Shown piece after piece: positions 44,850-55,233 of a stretch of DNA of 64,000 bases (position 1 is the stretch's first letter; every line of letters begins with the position of its first letter). The translations under genes were made by a program, and so were the position numbers. This DNA comes from Halarcobacter anaerophilus. GTDB taxonomy: Bacteria; Campylobacterota; Campylobacteria; Campylobacterales; Arcobacteraceae. The notes beneath the pieces are model-generated. The model had not been told where the DNA came from and ran no database searches. It worked only from the letters and a program-made list of their open reading frames with translations. The stretch spans positions 620,001 through 684,000 of the forward strand of contig NZ_CP041070.1 in NCBI RefSeq assembly GCF_006459125.1, in the 5' to 3' direction.

Positions 44850-46982
44850 ATGCAAAAAGTCAAATTAGAAAATCTTGATTGTGCAAATTGTGCACTTAAA
44901 ATTGAAAACTCTTTAAACCAGATGGAAGAGTTATCAAATGTGAAGTTGAATTTTTCCACTTCTACACTTACTTTTGAGCAAAAAGGAGATGACAATTTAT
45001 TTGATAAAATAGAAAAAGAGATTCAAAAAATTGAGAATGAAGTAGTTATTGTAAGAGATGAAGAAAAAACACAAAGAACTTTTTGGCAACTGCTTGATAA
45101 AAAACTGTTATTAATTACGCTTTTTTCTCTTTTATTGACATTTTTTTCTTATAACTATATTCAAAACGCTACTTTGCAATTAGCAGTTTATCTGCTTGCT
45201 TATTTTTTAGTAGGTTGGGATGTTTTATTTAAAGCAGTAAAAAATCTTTTAAACGGAAAACTTTTTGACGAACATTTTTTAATGGGAATTGCAACAATAG
45301 GAGCTTTTGCTTTAGGAGAGTATATTGAAGGTATTGCTGTAATGATATTTTATCAAGTAGGGGAGATGTTTCAAGCAGTTGCCGTTAATAATTCAAGAGA
45401 CAGTATAAATGCTTTACTTGATATAAAACCCGAATTTGCAAATGTAAAAGTAGGTGAAACAATAGTTCAAAAAAAACCCGAAGATGTGAAAATAGGAGAT
45501 ACTATTTTAGTAAAAGCAGGAGAAAAAGTTCCTGTTGACGGAGTTTTGGAAAAAGAAAATGCCTCTTTTGATACAAGTGCGATTACGGGAGAATTTAAAC
45601 CTAAAATGATAAGAGAAAAAGAAGAGGTTTTAAGCGGGTTTATAAATCTTACAAAAGCTTCATATATAAAAGTAAGCTCTTTATACAAAGATTCAACTGT
45701 TGCTAAAATAATTGAACTAATAGAAAATGCCTCTTCAAAAAAAGCAAAAGCCGAAAAATTTATTACAAAATTTGCAGCGGTTTATACACCTATAGTGGTT
45801 GTTCTTGCAGTACTGCTCGCTTTTTTACCTCCTTTATTTATAGAAGGTGCTTTATATTCAGACTGGATTGAAAGGGCATTGGTATTTTTAGTTATCTCTT
45901 GTCCTTGTGCTTTGGTTGTCTCAATTCCTTTATCTTTTTTTAGCGCAATAGGAGCTGTATCAAAAAGAGGAGTTTTGGTAAAAGGTGCAAATTATATTGA
46001 AAAACTAACAGAAATAGAAAATATTATTTTTGACAAAACAGGAACTTTGACTCACGGGGTATTTGAAGTTACAAAAATAAAAAGTTTCGGTTTAAAAGAG
46101 GATGAACTTTTAAAATATGCTGCCTTTGCGGAGAGTTTTTCAACTCACCCTATTGCAAAATCAATAGAGAAAGCTTACGGCAAAGAAATTGATTTTAAAG
46201 CTGTTAAAAGTCATGAAGAGTTTAGCGGTTTAGGAGTAAAAGCAAATATTGATTCAAAAGATATTTTAGTAGGAAATGAAAGACTTCTTGAAAAATTCAA
46301 GATAGAAATAAAAGAGCAAATAAAAGAGAATCTTAATGTAATTTATGTGGCAGTAGATTATGAATTTGCAGGTTTTATAGTTGTAAGCGATATTATAAAA
46401 GTAGAAGCAAAAGAGGTTATTAAAAACCTTAAAGAGCTTGAGGTTTCAAAAGTCTATATGCTAACAGGAGATAAAAAAGAGGTTGCCTTGGATGTGGCAA
46501 AAAACCTGGGAATCGATGAGGTTAAATATGAACTTCTTCCTCAAGATAAGTTAACAAATTTTGAAGAGATAAAAAAACAAACCAATGCCGTCACGGCTTT
46601 TGTTGGAGACGGAATAAACGATGCACCGACTCTTGCAAATTCCGATGTGGGTTTTGCAATGGGAGGAGTTGGAAGTGATTTAGCCGTAAAATCGGCAGAT
46701 GTAGTAGTTTTAAATGATAATTTGTCTGCAATTAGCGATGCTATAAAAATTGCAAGAAAAACAAAAAGAATCGTATATGAAAATATTACCTTTATTATGA
46801 TTATAAAAATCGGCTTTTTAAGCTTGGGAGCTACGGCAATGATTGGAATGGCAGAAGCAATTTTTGCGGATGTGGGTGTTGCTTTATTGGCTATTTTAAA
46901 CTCAATGAGAATTCTAAAAACTATAAAAGAGAAACCAAAAGCATCTGTTTGTGAAGATAGCTGCTGCAATATAAAAAGCTAG
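44850..46982 (+). CDS. zntA: Zn/Cd/Pb-exporting P1B-type ATPase
   Basis: The 710-residue pump has an N-terminal metal-binding domain with DCANC, eight predicted membrane segments, the ion-path motif SCPCALV, the phosphorylation motif DKTGTLT and the hinge GDGINDAPT. The C-terminal tail CEDSCCNIKS is cysteine-rich and may bind metal. CPC with this context indicates Zn2+/Cd2+/Pb2+ export to the periplasm rather than copper. It forms an operon with the SmtB-like repressor. A terminator overlaps its stop. Confidence 0.94.
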   Translation: MQKVKLENLDCANCALKIENSLNQMEELSNVKLNFSTSTLTFEQKGDDNLFDKIEKEIQKIENEVVIVRDEEKTQRTFWQLLDKKLLLITLFSLLLTFFSYNYIQNATLQLAVYLLAYFLVGWDVLFKAVKNLLNGKLFDEHFLMGIATIGAFALGEYIEGIAVMIFYQVGEMFQAVAVNNSRDSINALLDIKPEFANVKVGETIVQKKPEDVKIGDTILVKAGEKVPVDGVLEKENASFDTSAITGEFKPKMIREKEEVLSGFINLTKASYIKVSSLYKDSTVAKIIELIENASSKKAKAEKFITKFAAVYTPIVVVLAVLLAFLPPLFIEGALYSDWIERALVFLVISCPCALVVSIPLSFFSAIGAVSKRGVLVKGANYIEKLTEIENIIFDKTGTLTHGVFEVTKIKSFGLKEDELLKYAAFAESFSTHPIAKSIEKAYGKEIDFKAVKSHEEFSGLGVKANIDSKDILVGNERLLEKFKIEIKEQIKENLNVIYVAVDYEFAGFIVVSDIIKVEAKEVIKNLKELEVSKVYMLTGDKKEVALDVAKNLGIDEVKYELLPQDKLTNFEEIKKQTNAVTAFVGDGINDAPTLANSDVGFAMGGVGSDLAVKSADVVVLNDNLSAISDAIKIARKTKRIVYENITFIMIIKIGFLSLGATAMIGMAEAIFADVGVALLAILNSMRILKTIKEKPKASVCEDSCCNIKS

Positions 46983-46998
46983 GATATTCTAGCTTTTT
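46973..46998. terminator. Terminator of the metal-export operon
   Basis: The arms AAAAAGCTAG and CTAGCTTTTT are perfect, separated by GATATT, and include the ATPase stop codon. The T-run follows directly. Confidence 0.85.
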
Positions 46999-47064
46999 AT
47001 AATTAATTCATAAAATATAATTTTATGATATGATTCTTCGTTAATTTATAAAAAAGAAAAACTG

Positions 47065-48396
47065 ATGTTAGAATCAAAAACTTATATTGTATTTTTTAAA
47101 TACGCAATTCCTTCGATTTTAGGGTTACTGTCAATCTCTTCTGCAAATATCGTTGATGGATATTTTATTGGAAATTATATAGGAGCAGTAGGCTTAGCCG
47201 CTATTAATATCTCTTTTCCTATTTTAGCAATACTTTTTGGTTTAGGATTGATGTTTGCAGTAGGCAGTTCTGTTACAGCCGGGAAATTAATGGGTGAAAA
47301 AAAAGTAAATGAGGCTTCAAATATTTTTACCAAATCTGTAATTATAGTGGCACTTTTGAGTATCACTTTAAGTTTGCTGCTTCATTTTAATATTGAGTTT
47401 ATATTAGATATTTTAAATGTAAAAAACTCTTTAAGAGAGATGACTTTAGAGTATTTGCCTACACTTTTACTCTTTTTGCCTTTTTTGATTACGGCTATTG
47501 TAATAGATTATTTTGTAAGAGTTGATGAAAATCCTAATCTCTCTTTTATTGCTTGTTTAGTTAGTGCTGTTGTAAATATTATATTAGATTACCTTTTTAT
47601 AGTAAAGTTTGACTGGGGTTTAAGTGCAGCTGCATATGCAACGGGAATTTCTCAAATTGCTATTATCCTTACTTTGATTCCACACTTTTTTTTAAAAAAA
47701 GCTACTCTTAAATTAATAAAACCCAAAGGCAGTTTTTTAAGTATAATACAAATGTCTAAAAACGGTATTTCTGAGTTTATAAATGAAGCTTCTGCAGGAA
47801 TTACGGTTTTGATTTTTAATTATATTATGTTGAAAAATTTTGGAGCTTTAGGTGTTGCTTCTTATACCATAATAGGTTACTTTATTATGATAAGTATTAT
47901 GATAAGTTTTGCCATAGCAGATTCTATGCAGCCTGTAATCAGTAAAAATTACGGAGCGCAATATTTTAACAGAATAAAGAGTTTTTTAAAACTTGGATTC
48001 TCTTCTGTTTTATTTATTGAAATAGTTTTATCTATATTAGCAATATTAACTCCCGAGCTTTTGATAAATCTGTTTCTTGAAAATCGTGACTTAAGAACAA
48101 AAGAGATTACTTTGGAATTTATATCTTATGCTTGGCCTGCTTTTTTGTTTTCAGGACTTAATATAATGATAACTTCATATTTAACTTCAATGCAAAAAGC
48201 TAAATATTCAGCATTAATTGCAATTCTGAGAAGTCTTTTTTTACCGATATTTTTTATATTTGTACTTCCTATTTTCTTAGGAACAAAAGGGATTTTTATG
48301 GCTTTGGCATTTGCCGAATTTATTACTTTTCTAATAGCTTCATATCTGTTTTTTAAAAATTCGCCTAATAAAGTGTCAAAAAATTTGAAGAGTTAA
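47065..48396 (+). CDS. MATE-family multidrug/organic cation exporter
   Basis: The 443-residue protein has 12 predicted membrane segments and MATE features in the two homologous halves (PSILGLLSISSANIVDGYFIG; the second half around GISEFINEASAGITVLIFNYIM). Members export drugs or organic cations using Na+ or H+ gradients. The substrate is unknown. It converges with lepA, with 11 bases between the stops. Confidence 0.9.
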   Translation: MLESKTYIVFFKYAIPSILGLLSISSANIVDGYFIGNYIGAVGLAAINISFPILAILFGLGLMFAVGSSVTAGKLMGEKKVNEASNIFTKSVIIVALLSITLSLLLHFNIEFILDILNVKNSLREMTLEYLPTLLLFLPFLITAIVIDYFVRVDENPNLSFIACLVSAVVNIILDYLFIVKFDWGLSAAAYATGISQIAIILTLIPHFFLKKATLKLIKPKGSFLSIIQMSKNGISEFINEASAGITVLIFNYIMLKNFGALGVASYTIIGYFIMISIMISFAIADSMQPVISKNYGAQYFNRIKSFLKLGFSSVLFIEIVLSILAILTPELLINLFLENRDLRTKEITLEFISYAWPAFLFSGLNIMITSYLTSMQKAKYSALIAILRSLFLPIFFIFVLPIFLGTKGIFMALAFAEFITFLIASYLFFKNSPNKVSKNLKS

Positions 48397-48423
48397 AGTG
48401 CTGAAGATTAGATCTTCAACACT
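48397..48423. terminator. Hairpin at the MATE/lepA convergence
   Basis: AGTG-C-TGAAGAT and ATCTTCA-A-CACT form an interrupted stem with a TAG loop. It overlaps the 3' end of lepA and the region after the MATE stop. There is no clear T-run on either side, so termination is uncertain. Confidence 0.4.
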
Positions 48424-50195
48424 GCCATAAAGGCTTCTTGAGGAACATTTACTTTTCCGATAGCTTTCATTCTTTTTTTACCGGCTTTTTGTTTTTCCAA
48501 AAGTTTTCTTTTTCTAGTAATATCACCGCCGTAACATTTTGCGGTAACATTTTTCCCCATTGATTTTACAGTCTCTCTTGCAATAACAGTATTACCTATA
48601 CTTGCTTGGACCGCAACTTCAAACAACTGTCTTGGAATTAACTCTTTTAATGCTTTGATAAACTCTCTTCCTCTGCTTACGGCTTTATCTTCTGGAACTA
48701 TAATAGATAAAGCATCAACAACTTCACCCGCTACTCTAATATCAAGTTTTTTAAGATTTCCCGGTCTAAATTCTATTGGTTCATAATCAAAAGAAGCGTA
48801 ACCTTTGGTTGTACTTTTTAATCTGTCGTAGAAATCCATAACTATCTCATTCATAGGTAAATCATATTCCAAAAGCACTCTTTTACCTATATAATCCATT
48901 TTTATCTGTACTCCTCTTCTTTCATTAAGAAGTTTGATTACATTTCCTAAAAACTCATCAGGAACCAAAATAGTTGCTTTTACATAAGGCTCATATATTG
49001 TATTTATATAGTTTGGTTCAGGCAGTTCAGAAGGATTTTGTATTGTAACTTTTTCTCCGTCTGTTTTTTCAACTTCATAAACAACAGTCGGCGCAGTTGC
49101 TATTAGATCAAGATTAAACTCTCTTTCAAGTCTCTCTTTAATAACTTCCATATGAAGCATACCTAAAAATCCTGCTCTAAAACCACTTCCAAGAGCAGCA
49201 GAAGATTCAGGTTCAAAAGAGATAGAAGAGTCATTTAATTGAAGTTTTGTCAAAGCTTCTCTTAAATCTTCGAATTTATCCGTTTCTATAGGGTATAATC
49301 CCGCAAACACAAAAGGTTTTGCAGGTTCAAACCCTGAAATAGGTTTAGTTGTAGGATTTTTGGCGTCAGTCATTGTATCACCTACGGCAATACCGTCTAA
49401 GGTTTTAAGTCCTAATACTACAATTCCGATTTCTCCTGTTTTTATTTCAGCAGTATCTTTTCTGTGAATAGGGTGGGGATACATAAGATTTAGAACCTGA
49501 TGTTCGACTTTTGTATTCATCATTTTTAGCATTTGACCTTTTTTTATGCTTCCGTCATAAACTCTTACAAGTGCCAATGCTCCCAAATAGTTGTCAAACC
49601 ATGAATCATAAATAAGTGCTTTTGTAGGTGCGTTTTCATCACCGTTTGGAGCAGGAACTCTTTCTACTATTGAATCTATTAACTCTTTTACTCCAAGACC
49701 TGTTTTTGCACTAACTAAATTGTGTTCGGTGCAATCTAATCCGATAGCTTCTTCAACCTCTTCAAGAACTCTCATAGGATCGGCACTTGGAAGATCGATT
49801 TTATTTACAACAGGAAGAAGTTCCAAATCATTGTCCATTGCAATATATACATTTGCAATAGTTTGTGCTTCAACTCCTTGTGTTGAATCTACAATAAGTA
49901 AAGCACCCTCCGAAGAGGCTAAACTTCTGCTTACTTCATAAGAGAAATCAACGTGACCTGGAGTGTCAATTAGATTAAGTACATATTGTTGACCGTCTTT
50001 TTCATAGTCAAGTCTTACACTTTGGGCTTTGATTGTAATACCACGCTCTTGCTCAATATCCATCGTATCCATCATTTGAGAAGATAGTTCTCTATCCGTT
50101 ACGGCTCCACACTCTTGGATGATTCTATCAGCTAATGTAGATTTACCATGGTCTATATGTGCGATTATACTAAAATTTCTAATATTTTTTTGCAA
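48408..50195 (-). CDS. lepA: Elongation factor 4
   Basis: LepA is a ribosome-bound GTPase related to EF-G. The 595-residue protein has the GTPase motifs AHIDHGKST (G1), DTPGH (G3) and NKIDLP (G4), domain III/V signatures and the LepA-specific C-terminal domain ending [17 protein letters not shown]. Length and motifs are standard. The ATG at 50195 has AGGAAAAG upstream. It is not linked to lepB in this window. Confidence 0.98.
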   Translation of the reverse strand: MQKNIRNFSIIAHIDHGKSTLADRIIQECGAVTDRELSSQMMDTMDIEQERGITIKAQSVRLDYEKDGQQYVLNLIDTPGHVDFSYEVSRSLASSEGALLIVDSTQGVEAQTIANVYIAMDNDLELLPVVNKIDLPSADPMRVLEEVEEAIGLDCTEHNLVSAKTGLGVKELIDSIVERVPAPNGDENAPTKALIYDSWFDNYLGALALVRVYDGSIKKGQMLKMMNTKVEHQVLNLMYPHPIHRKDTAEIKTGEIGIVVLGLKTLDGIAVGDTMTDAKNPTTKPISGFEPAKPFVFAGLYPIETDKFEDLREALTKLQLNDSSISFEPESSAALGSGFRAGFLGMLHMEVIKERLEREFNLDLIATAPTVVYEVEKTDGEKVTIQNPSELPEPNYINTIYEPYVKATILVPDEFLGNVIKLLNERRGVQIKMDYIGKRVLLEYDLPMNEIVMDFYDRLKSTTKGYASFDYEPIEFRPGNLKKLDIRVAGEVVDALSIIVPEDKAVSRGREFIKALKELIPRQLFEVAVQASIGNTVIARETVKSMGKNVTAKCYGGDITRKRKLLEKQKAGKKRMKAIGKVNVPQEAFMAVLKI

Positions 50196-50272
50196 ATCTT
50201 TTCCTAATTGAGATTTAAATTTCGCGATTATATCTAAAAATAAGTTATGTGTGATTTAATTTAAGAAGTTAT

Positions 50273-50312
50273 ATAAAAAATAGAAAAAGTAAATAGGAGT
50301 TAACCTATTTAC
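50273..50312 (-). terminator. Terminator of the OmpA-family gene
   Basis: The arms GTAAATAGG and CCTATTTAC (50289-50312) enclose AGTTAA. On the minus strand the stem is followed by a T-rich run (CTTTTTCTATTTTTT). It lies 15 bases after the gene's stop. Confidence 0.75.
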
Positions 50313-50326
50313 TTAAATAAAGATTA

Positions 50327-51349
50327 TTATCTTTGAATAGAACCTTCAACTCTTCTGTTTTGAGCTCTACCTTCAGCTGTATCATTTGTAGTTAGAGGTT
50401 TAGTTTCCCCGTAACCGATTGATTGTAATCTTGTTTTATCTACACCGTAAGCTTCAAGTGCTTTAACAGTAGCCGCTGCTCTTCTTTCAGATAGTTTTTG
50501 GTTATACTCTTCTGTACCTACAGAGTCGGTATGAGCTTCGATTTTACCTTTTACTGAAGGGAAAGCTTTCATAAAGTCTGCAAATTTTTTGATTTTTGAG
50601 TCATAAGAGTTGCTTATTCTTGAACTATCAAAGTCGAAGTTAATATTTAAATCAACTTTTAAAGAACAACCGTTTTCATCAACAATATCACCTTTTGGAG
50701 TATCAGGACATTTGTCTAGTGAATCTACAACACCGTCACCGTCACTGTCAGCTTCAACCACAGTTTTTTCTACAGGTTCAACAGGTTTTGGTTCTTCTTT
50801 TACTACAGGTGCAGGAGCTGCTTTTTTACCGAATGGAATTGCTAAACCTACTGTATATAAAAGAGTGTTATCTCCGTGATCTGTTTCGATTAGATGTCTT
50901 AAATCCGCTTTTAATGCAACTTTTTCTGAAAGTTTGTATTTGATACCGAAACCGTAGTTACCGAATAATCCGTCTTCATTTCCGAATTTTTCATGTTGGA
51001 AAGTTTCTATACCGATCCCTGCTAACGCATATAAAGATGTTGAATTTGTTAATACATACTCTTTAACTACGTTTGTAAACATTCTTGTAATAGCAGTATC
51101 TCCACCCTTGTGGTCATAATCTACATCTTCAAGAGTTCTTAAAAATCCAAGTTCGATTTGGTCAAACATTGAATCATCTAAATTGAAACCTAAACTTAAA
51201 CCGCCGTTTGCATAGCTTCTGTCGTCTAAGTCCATATTCCCTTCGCTATAAGCTCCACCGATCATCGGTGTAATTTCATACTTATAGTCACTATTGGCTG
51301 CGAACATCATAGTTGCACAAAGTGCAGTTGATAATAAGATTTTTTTCAT
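50327..51349 (-). CDS. OmpA-family outer membrane protein
   Basis: The 340-residue protein has a signal peptide (MKKILLSTALCATMMFAA), an N-terminal eight-strand beta-barrel-like domain (to about 185), a proline-rich linker (VVKEEPKPVEPVEKT), one calcium-binding thrombospondin type-3-like repeat (DSDGDGVVDSLDKCPD) and a C-terminal OmpA peptidoglycan-binding domain (EAHTDSVGTEEYNQKLSERR). It anchors the outer membrane to the cell wall. The layout resembles CadF-type proteins. The start at 51349 has AAGGAAATG upstream; an earlier in-frame ATG adds a non-signal-like extension. Confidence 0.93.
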   Translation of the reverse strand: MKKILLSTALCATMMFAANSDYKYEITPMIGGAYSEGNMDLDDRSYANGGLSLGFNLDDSMFDQIELGFLRTLEDVDYDHKGGDTAITRMFTNVVKEYVLTNSTSLYALAGIGIETFQHEKFGNEDGLFGNYGFGIKYKLSEKVALKADLRHLIETDHGDNTLLYTVGLAIPFGKKAAPAPVVKEEPKPVEPVEKTVVEADSDGDGVVDSLDKCPDTPKGDIVDENGCSLKVDLNINFDFDSSRISNSYDSKIKKFADFMKAFPSVKGKIEAHTDSVGTEEYNQKLSERRAAATVKALEAYGVDKTRLQSIGYGETKPLTTNDTAEGRAQNRRVEGSIQR

Positions 51350-51417
51350 AACATTTCCTTGTTTTGTGTTTCTTAATGCTAACAAAAAGTAAATTAAATT
51401 TTTATTTAATTTATTTT

Positions 51418-52350
51418 TTAATCTGTAAATATAGAATTCACTGATTCATTATTTGTAATTCTTCTAATAGTCTCAGCTATTATTTTCGTAGCATTTAAAA
51501 CCGTAATTTTTTCATGAGGTCTTTTCATCGGTATAGTATCAGTTATTACTAGCTCGTCTAAAGTTCCCTCTTGGATTCTTTCGTAGGCAGGTCCTGATAA
51601 AACTCCGTGTGTACAACATGCCATAACAGATGTTGCACCTCTTTGTTTTAAAGCTTCAGCAGCTTTTACCAAAGTTCCTGCCGTGTCAACCATATCATCA
51701 ACCAAGATTACGTCTTTACCGTCAACTTCCCCGATAATATTCATAACTTCCGCAACATTTGCTTTTTCTCTTCTTTTATCAACAATTACTAAATCATACC
51801 CTAATTTGTTTGCATAAGATCTAGCTCTTGCAACTCCTCCGATATCAGGACTAGCAATGATTGGGTTGGGAAGATTTTTTGCTCTTAAATAATCAACAAA
51901 TAGAACTGAACCGTAAAGATTATCAACAGGAATATTAAAAAATCCTTGAATTTGAGCTGCATGAAGATCAATAGTAATAACTCTGTCAACTCCTGCCGTT
52001 TCTAACATATCCGCAACTAATTTTGCAGAAATAGGAACTCTTGGAGCCGCTTTTCTATCTTGTCTTGCATATCCAAAGTAAGGCATTACCGCAGAAATAG
52101 ATTTTGCACTTGATCTTTTTAAAGCATCAATCATAATCAGTAGTTCCATTAAGTGATCATTCGCCGGTGCGCATGTCGGTTGAACAATAAATACATCCTG
52201 TCCTCTTACACTCTCATGGATTTGAACAGAAACTTCCCCGTCACTAAATTTTTGAATACTTGCTCCCCCAACGCTCATATTTAAATAGTGACTAACTTTT
52301 TCAGCAAATGCACGGTTTGCAGTACCGCTAAAAAGTTTAAACTTTGCCAT
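51418..52350 (-). CDS. prs: Ribose-phosphate pyrophosphokinase
   Basis: Prs makes PRPP from ribose-5-phosphate and ATP for nucleotide, histidine and tryptophan synthesis. The 310-residue protein shows FSDGEVSVQIHESVRG, the ATP-binding PYFGYARQDRK, the DLHAAQIQGFF motif and the PRPP loop VILVDDMVDTAGTL. Length is standard. It lies upstream of the OmpA gene on the same strand, but the two probably have separate promoters. Confidence 0.98.
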   Translation of the reverse strand: MAKFKLFSGTANRAFAEKVSHYLNMSVGGASIQKFSDGEVSVQIHESVRGQDVFIVQPTCAPANDHLMELLIMIDALKRSSAKSISAVMPYFGYARQDRKAAPRVPISAKLVADMLETAGVDRVITIDLHAAQIQGFFNIPVDNLYGSVLFVDYLRAKNLPNPIIASPDIGGVARARSYANKLGYDLVIVDKRREKANVAEVMNIIGEVDGKDVILVDDMVDTAGTLVKAAEALKQRGATSVMACCTHGVLSGPAYERIQEGTLDELVITDTIPMKRPHEKITVLNATKIIAETIRRITNNESVNSIFTD

Positions 52351-52457
52351 AAAATTTTCCTTTATTGATTTTTATTTGTGTAGTGAATTTTTTTGGGATT
52401 ATACAATCTTATTACTTATACACAATTTAGGAAAATTTATTTAAGCTTTTGGGTAGA

Positions 52458-53618
52458 TTATTTTCTTAGATATTTTAGGCTGTAAATTAAAATCAAAAGA
52501 GCAAAGAAAGCCCATAAAAGCAGCTGTACAGTTACATATTCCCAAGAACCAGACTGCCATGCCCAAACACCTACAAAAGTACCGATTGAACCGCCTAAAA
52601 ACATAATTGACATATATGCGGTATTTATTCTGCTGTGTGCTTTTTCATCAAGAGAATATATTTGGGCAAGATTACTTATTTGAATAGCTTGAACTGCTAT
52701 ATCAAGCAGAATAGTTGCTAAAATAAAAGCTAATAAACTATTATCAAACCATCTTATTAGTAGTACGCTTATTATTAGCATTAAAACAGCAAGAAATTTT
52801 GTAAAAAAAGGATTTATTCTCTCTGCTAATTTCCCTATTTTAGGTGCAAAAATTACTCCTGCAATAGCTAAAATACCGAATAAACCGATAATATCACTCT
52901 CATAATTAAAAGGTGCTTGGGATAATTTAAAAGTTAAGGTTGTCCAAAAAGAGCAAAAAATACCGAAAGCCAAAGCTATAAGCAAAGAGTTCCTTCTTAA
53001 AAGTGAAAATCTTTTAAGTTGTAAAACAGAAGATTTAATAAGAGAAAAATAGCTGTTGTTAAAATGAGACTGCATATTAGGCAGAGTTTTTTCTATGGCA
53101 AAAGTACATAATAAGACAAAAAAAGCGGATATCCCAAAAACATAATGCCAATTATCAAACCATTGGGTTATATACCCGCTAATAGTTCTTGCAATTAAAA
53201 TACCGCTTAAAAGTCCACTGAAAATCATTCCTACGATTTTCCCTTTTTTCTCCGGACTCATGGCAGCTGCCATAGGAATAATTACTTGTACCGAAACTGC
53301 AAATAGACCTATAAGCAGACTTAAAATATATAATAAATAGATATTACTCGTAAAAGCCAAACCTAGAAGAGAAAAAGCCAAAAGCAGATGTAAAATTATA
53401 ATTAATTTTTTTTTATCGATTTTATCACCTAAAGGACTTACTAAAAGCAATCCCAATCCATATCCTGCCTGACACAAAGTAGGAAGATTTCCTACTGTCA
53501 TATGACTTACTTTCAAATCATCTGCAATATTGTTTAAAATAGGTTGATTATAATATATATTTGCAACATTGACTCCCGCTGCAATAGACATTACAAAGAT
53601 TTGCTTTTTAGTAATCAT
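52458..53618 (-). CDS. Major facilitator superfamily transporter
   Basis: The 386-residue protein has 12 predicted membrane segments. The loop between segments 2 and 3 carries the MFS motif in LLVSPLGDKIDKKKLIIILH, and YYNQP follows the first segment. It belongs with drug or sugar exporters of the DHA1-like group, but substrate and direction cannot be inferred. It lies 16 bases downstream of mnmA and may be co-transcribed with it. Confidence 0.88.
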   Translation of the reverse strand: MITKKQIFVMSIAAGVNVANIYYNQPILNNIADDLKVSHMTVGNLPTLCQAGYGLGLLLVSPLGDKIDKKKLIIILHLLLAFSLLGLAFTSNIYLLYILSLLIGLFAVSVQVIIPMAAAMSPEKKGKIVGMIFSGLLSGILIARTISGYITQWFDNWHYVFGISAFFVLLCTFAIEKTLPNMQSHFNNSYFSLIKSSVLQLKRFSLLRRNSLLIALAFGIFCSFWTTLTFKLSQAPFNYESDIIGLFGILAIAGVIFAPKIGKLAERINPFFTKFLAVLMLIISVLLIRWFDNSLLAFILATILLDIAVQAIQISNLAQIYSLDEKAHSRINTAYMSIMFLGGSIGTFVGVWAWQSGSWEYVTVQLLLWAFFALLILIYSLKYLRK

Positions 53619-53634
53619 AGTGCTTTTTTAGAAT

Positions 53635-54669
53635 CTATTTTGCATTTTTTATCCAACCGCTTCCAAGTACTTTTTCATCTTTGTAAAATACTGCAAGTTG
53701 TCCTGCTGCTACTCCGAAAGCAGGTTCTTCTAATGTTATATAACCTTTGTCATTTTCAATTTTTACATGGCAAGGAGTTGATTTTGATCTGTATCTTAAT
53801 TTTACAGTACAATCAAACTCTTTGTCCTCAATAAACATATTAAGATTTTCAATTTCTACGTTATTTATTTCAAGAGACTCTTTTTTGCCTACGACTATCG
53901 TATTGTCTTTTGGATTTAGTTTTGTAACAAAATGAGGCTCATGGGCTCCATGAACGGTAAAACCTCTTCTTTTTCCTATTGTATAGTGCATATAACCTTT
54001 GTGTTCACCTACTACATTTCCCTGTTCATCCAAAACTTTTCCGGGCATATCAATATTTGCATGTTTTTTAATAATATCAGTATAAACCGTATCAACAAAA
54101 CATATCTCTTGAGATTCATTTTTTTCCGTAATTCTTTTATAGGCTTTATCAAGTTTTTCACCGAATTTGATAATCTCCTCTTTTTTATGGGTACTTAAAG
54201 GAAACATCATAAAAGGAAGTGCCTCTTTTTCAACTTGCGATAAAAAATAACTTTGATCTTTTGTTTTATCATCAGCTTCATAGAAAAATTTACCGTCTGT
54301 TTTTGCATAATGCCCTGTAGCCAAATATGAAGCTCCATGCTCTTTTGCAAATTTCAGCATTGCTCCGAATTTTATCTGTCTGTTACATTTTACGCAAGGA
54401 TTAGGAGTACTACCTTCTAAATATGAATCAACAAAATAGTCGTAAACTTTTTGCGTGAATTCATCAGATAAATCCAATACATGATATTTTATACCTAAAA
54501 ATTCGGCAACATCTTTTATATAACCTAAGTTCCTCTCATGATATCCGTCTGTTCTGTTATGCAGTTTTAAGTATACTCCTTCTACTTCATAACCTTCTTC
54601 TTGGAGCATATAAGCGGTAACTGAAGAATCAATTCCGCCACTCATTCCAACCATTACTTTCTTTTTCAT
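53635..54669 (-). CDS. mnmA: tRNA 2-thiouridylase
   Basis: MnmA adds sulfur to U34 of tRNAs for Lys, Glu and Gln. The 344-residue protein has the ATP-binding VMVGMSGGIDSSVTAYML, the first catalytic Cys in NPCVKCNR, the second in SQEICFVDT and the C-terminal domain with YTIGKRRGF. The ATG at 54669 is chosen because AAGGGA lies upstream and the conserved domain begins at once; an earlier in-frame start (54744) lies inside folK. Its start is 20 bases from the folK stop. Confidence 0.97.
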   Translation of the reverse strand: MKKKVMVGMSGGIDSSVTAYMLQEEGYEVEGVYLKLHNRTDGYHERNLGYIKDVAEFLGIKYHVLDLSDEFTQKVYDYFVDSYLEGSTPNPCVKCNRQIKFGAMLKFAKEHGASYLATGHYAKTDGKFFYEADDKTKDQSYFLSQVEKEALPFMMFPLSTHKKEEIIKFGEKLDKAYKRITEKNESQEICFVDTVYTDIIKKHANIDMPGKVLDEQGNVVGEHKGYMHYTIGKRRGFTVHGAHEPHFVTKLNPKDNTIVVGKKESLEINNVEIENLNMFIEDKEFDCTVKLRYRSKSTPCHVKIENDKGYITLEEPAFGVAAGQLAVFYKDEKVLGSGWIKNAK

Positions 54670-54689
54670 TTTTTCCCTTGTTTTTATAT

Positions 54690-55175
54690 TTATAAAAGAC
54701 CCATCTGCTGTAATGGAATTATTACAGAATCTCTTTGGCTCCAAAACTTATGTGGAATAGTTAATTTTTTTGTATTGATTTTTTTATCATGAAAAAATAT
54801 GATATCAATATCAAGAGTTCTTGGAGCATCTTTGAAAGAGCGAGTTCTTTTAAGTCTTTTTTCTAATCTTTGCATATTTTTTAAAAACTCATTAGGTGCA
54901 AGATTAGTTTTGAGTGAAATTATACCATTTAAAAAGTCATTTTGCTGCAAAAAACCAAAGGGTGGATTTAAAAGCAGAGGTGAAGTCATAAGTATATCAA
55001 ATCTGCTGTCGCTTTTTAGATATAAGAAGAGTTTATCAAAGATTTTTTTTGTATTTCCTATATTTCCCCCGATGCCGATAGTTACACGGTATCTCTTTTT
55101 TGAGTCGGATTTTAGTTTTTTGGGAAAATTAGAAGTTTTGAAAATAGTCAATTTAGGTGTTAAAATTTTTTTCAC
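54690..55175 (-). CDS. folK: 2-amino-4-hydroxy-6-hydroxymethyldihydropteridine pyrophosphokinase
   Basis: FolK transfers pyrophosphate from ATP to the pterin in folate synthesis. The 161-residue protein contains GGNIGNTKKIFD, the pterin-binding FGFLQQNDFLNGI and the signature RTLDIDIIFFHD. It has a basic N-terminal extension of about 30 residues before the usual start of the domain. The start is GTG at 55175 with AGGAC 7 bases upstream. The folK and aroQ genes are, as I recall, also neighbours in Campylobacter. Confidence 0.94.
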   Translation of the reverse strand: MKKILTPKLTIFKTSNFPKKLKSDSKKRYRVTIGIGGNIGNTKKIFDKLFLYLKSDSRFDILMTSPLLLNPPFGFLQQNDFLNGIISLKTNLAPNEFLKNMQRLEKRLKRTRSFKDAPRTLDIDIIFFHDKKINTKKLTIPHKFWSQRDSVIIPLQQMGLL

Positions 55176-55233
55176 AATTTGTCCTGAAAATGGTACTTTA
55201 GAAATTTACTCAAGATTTATTTTTATAAAAAAT

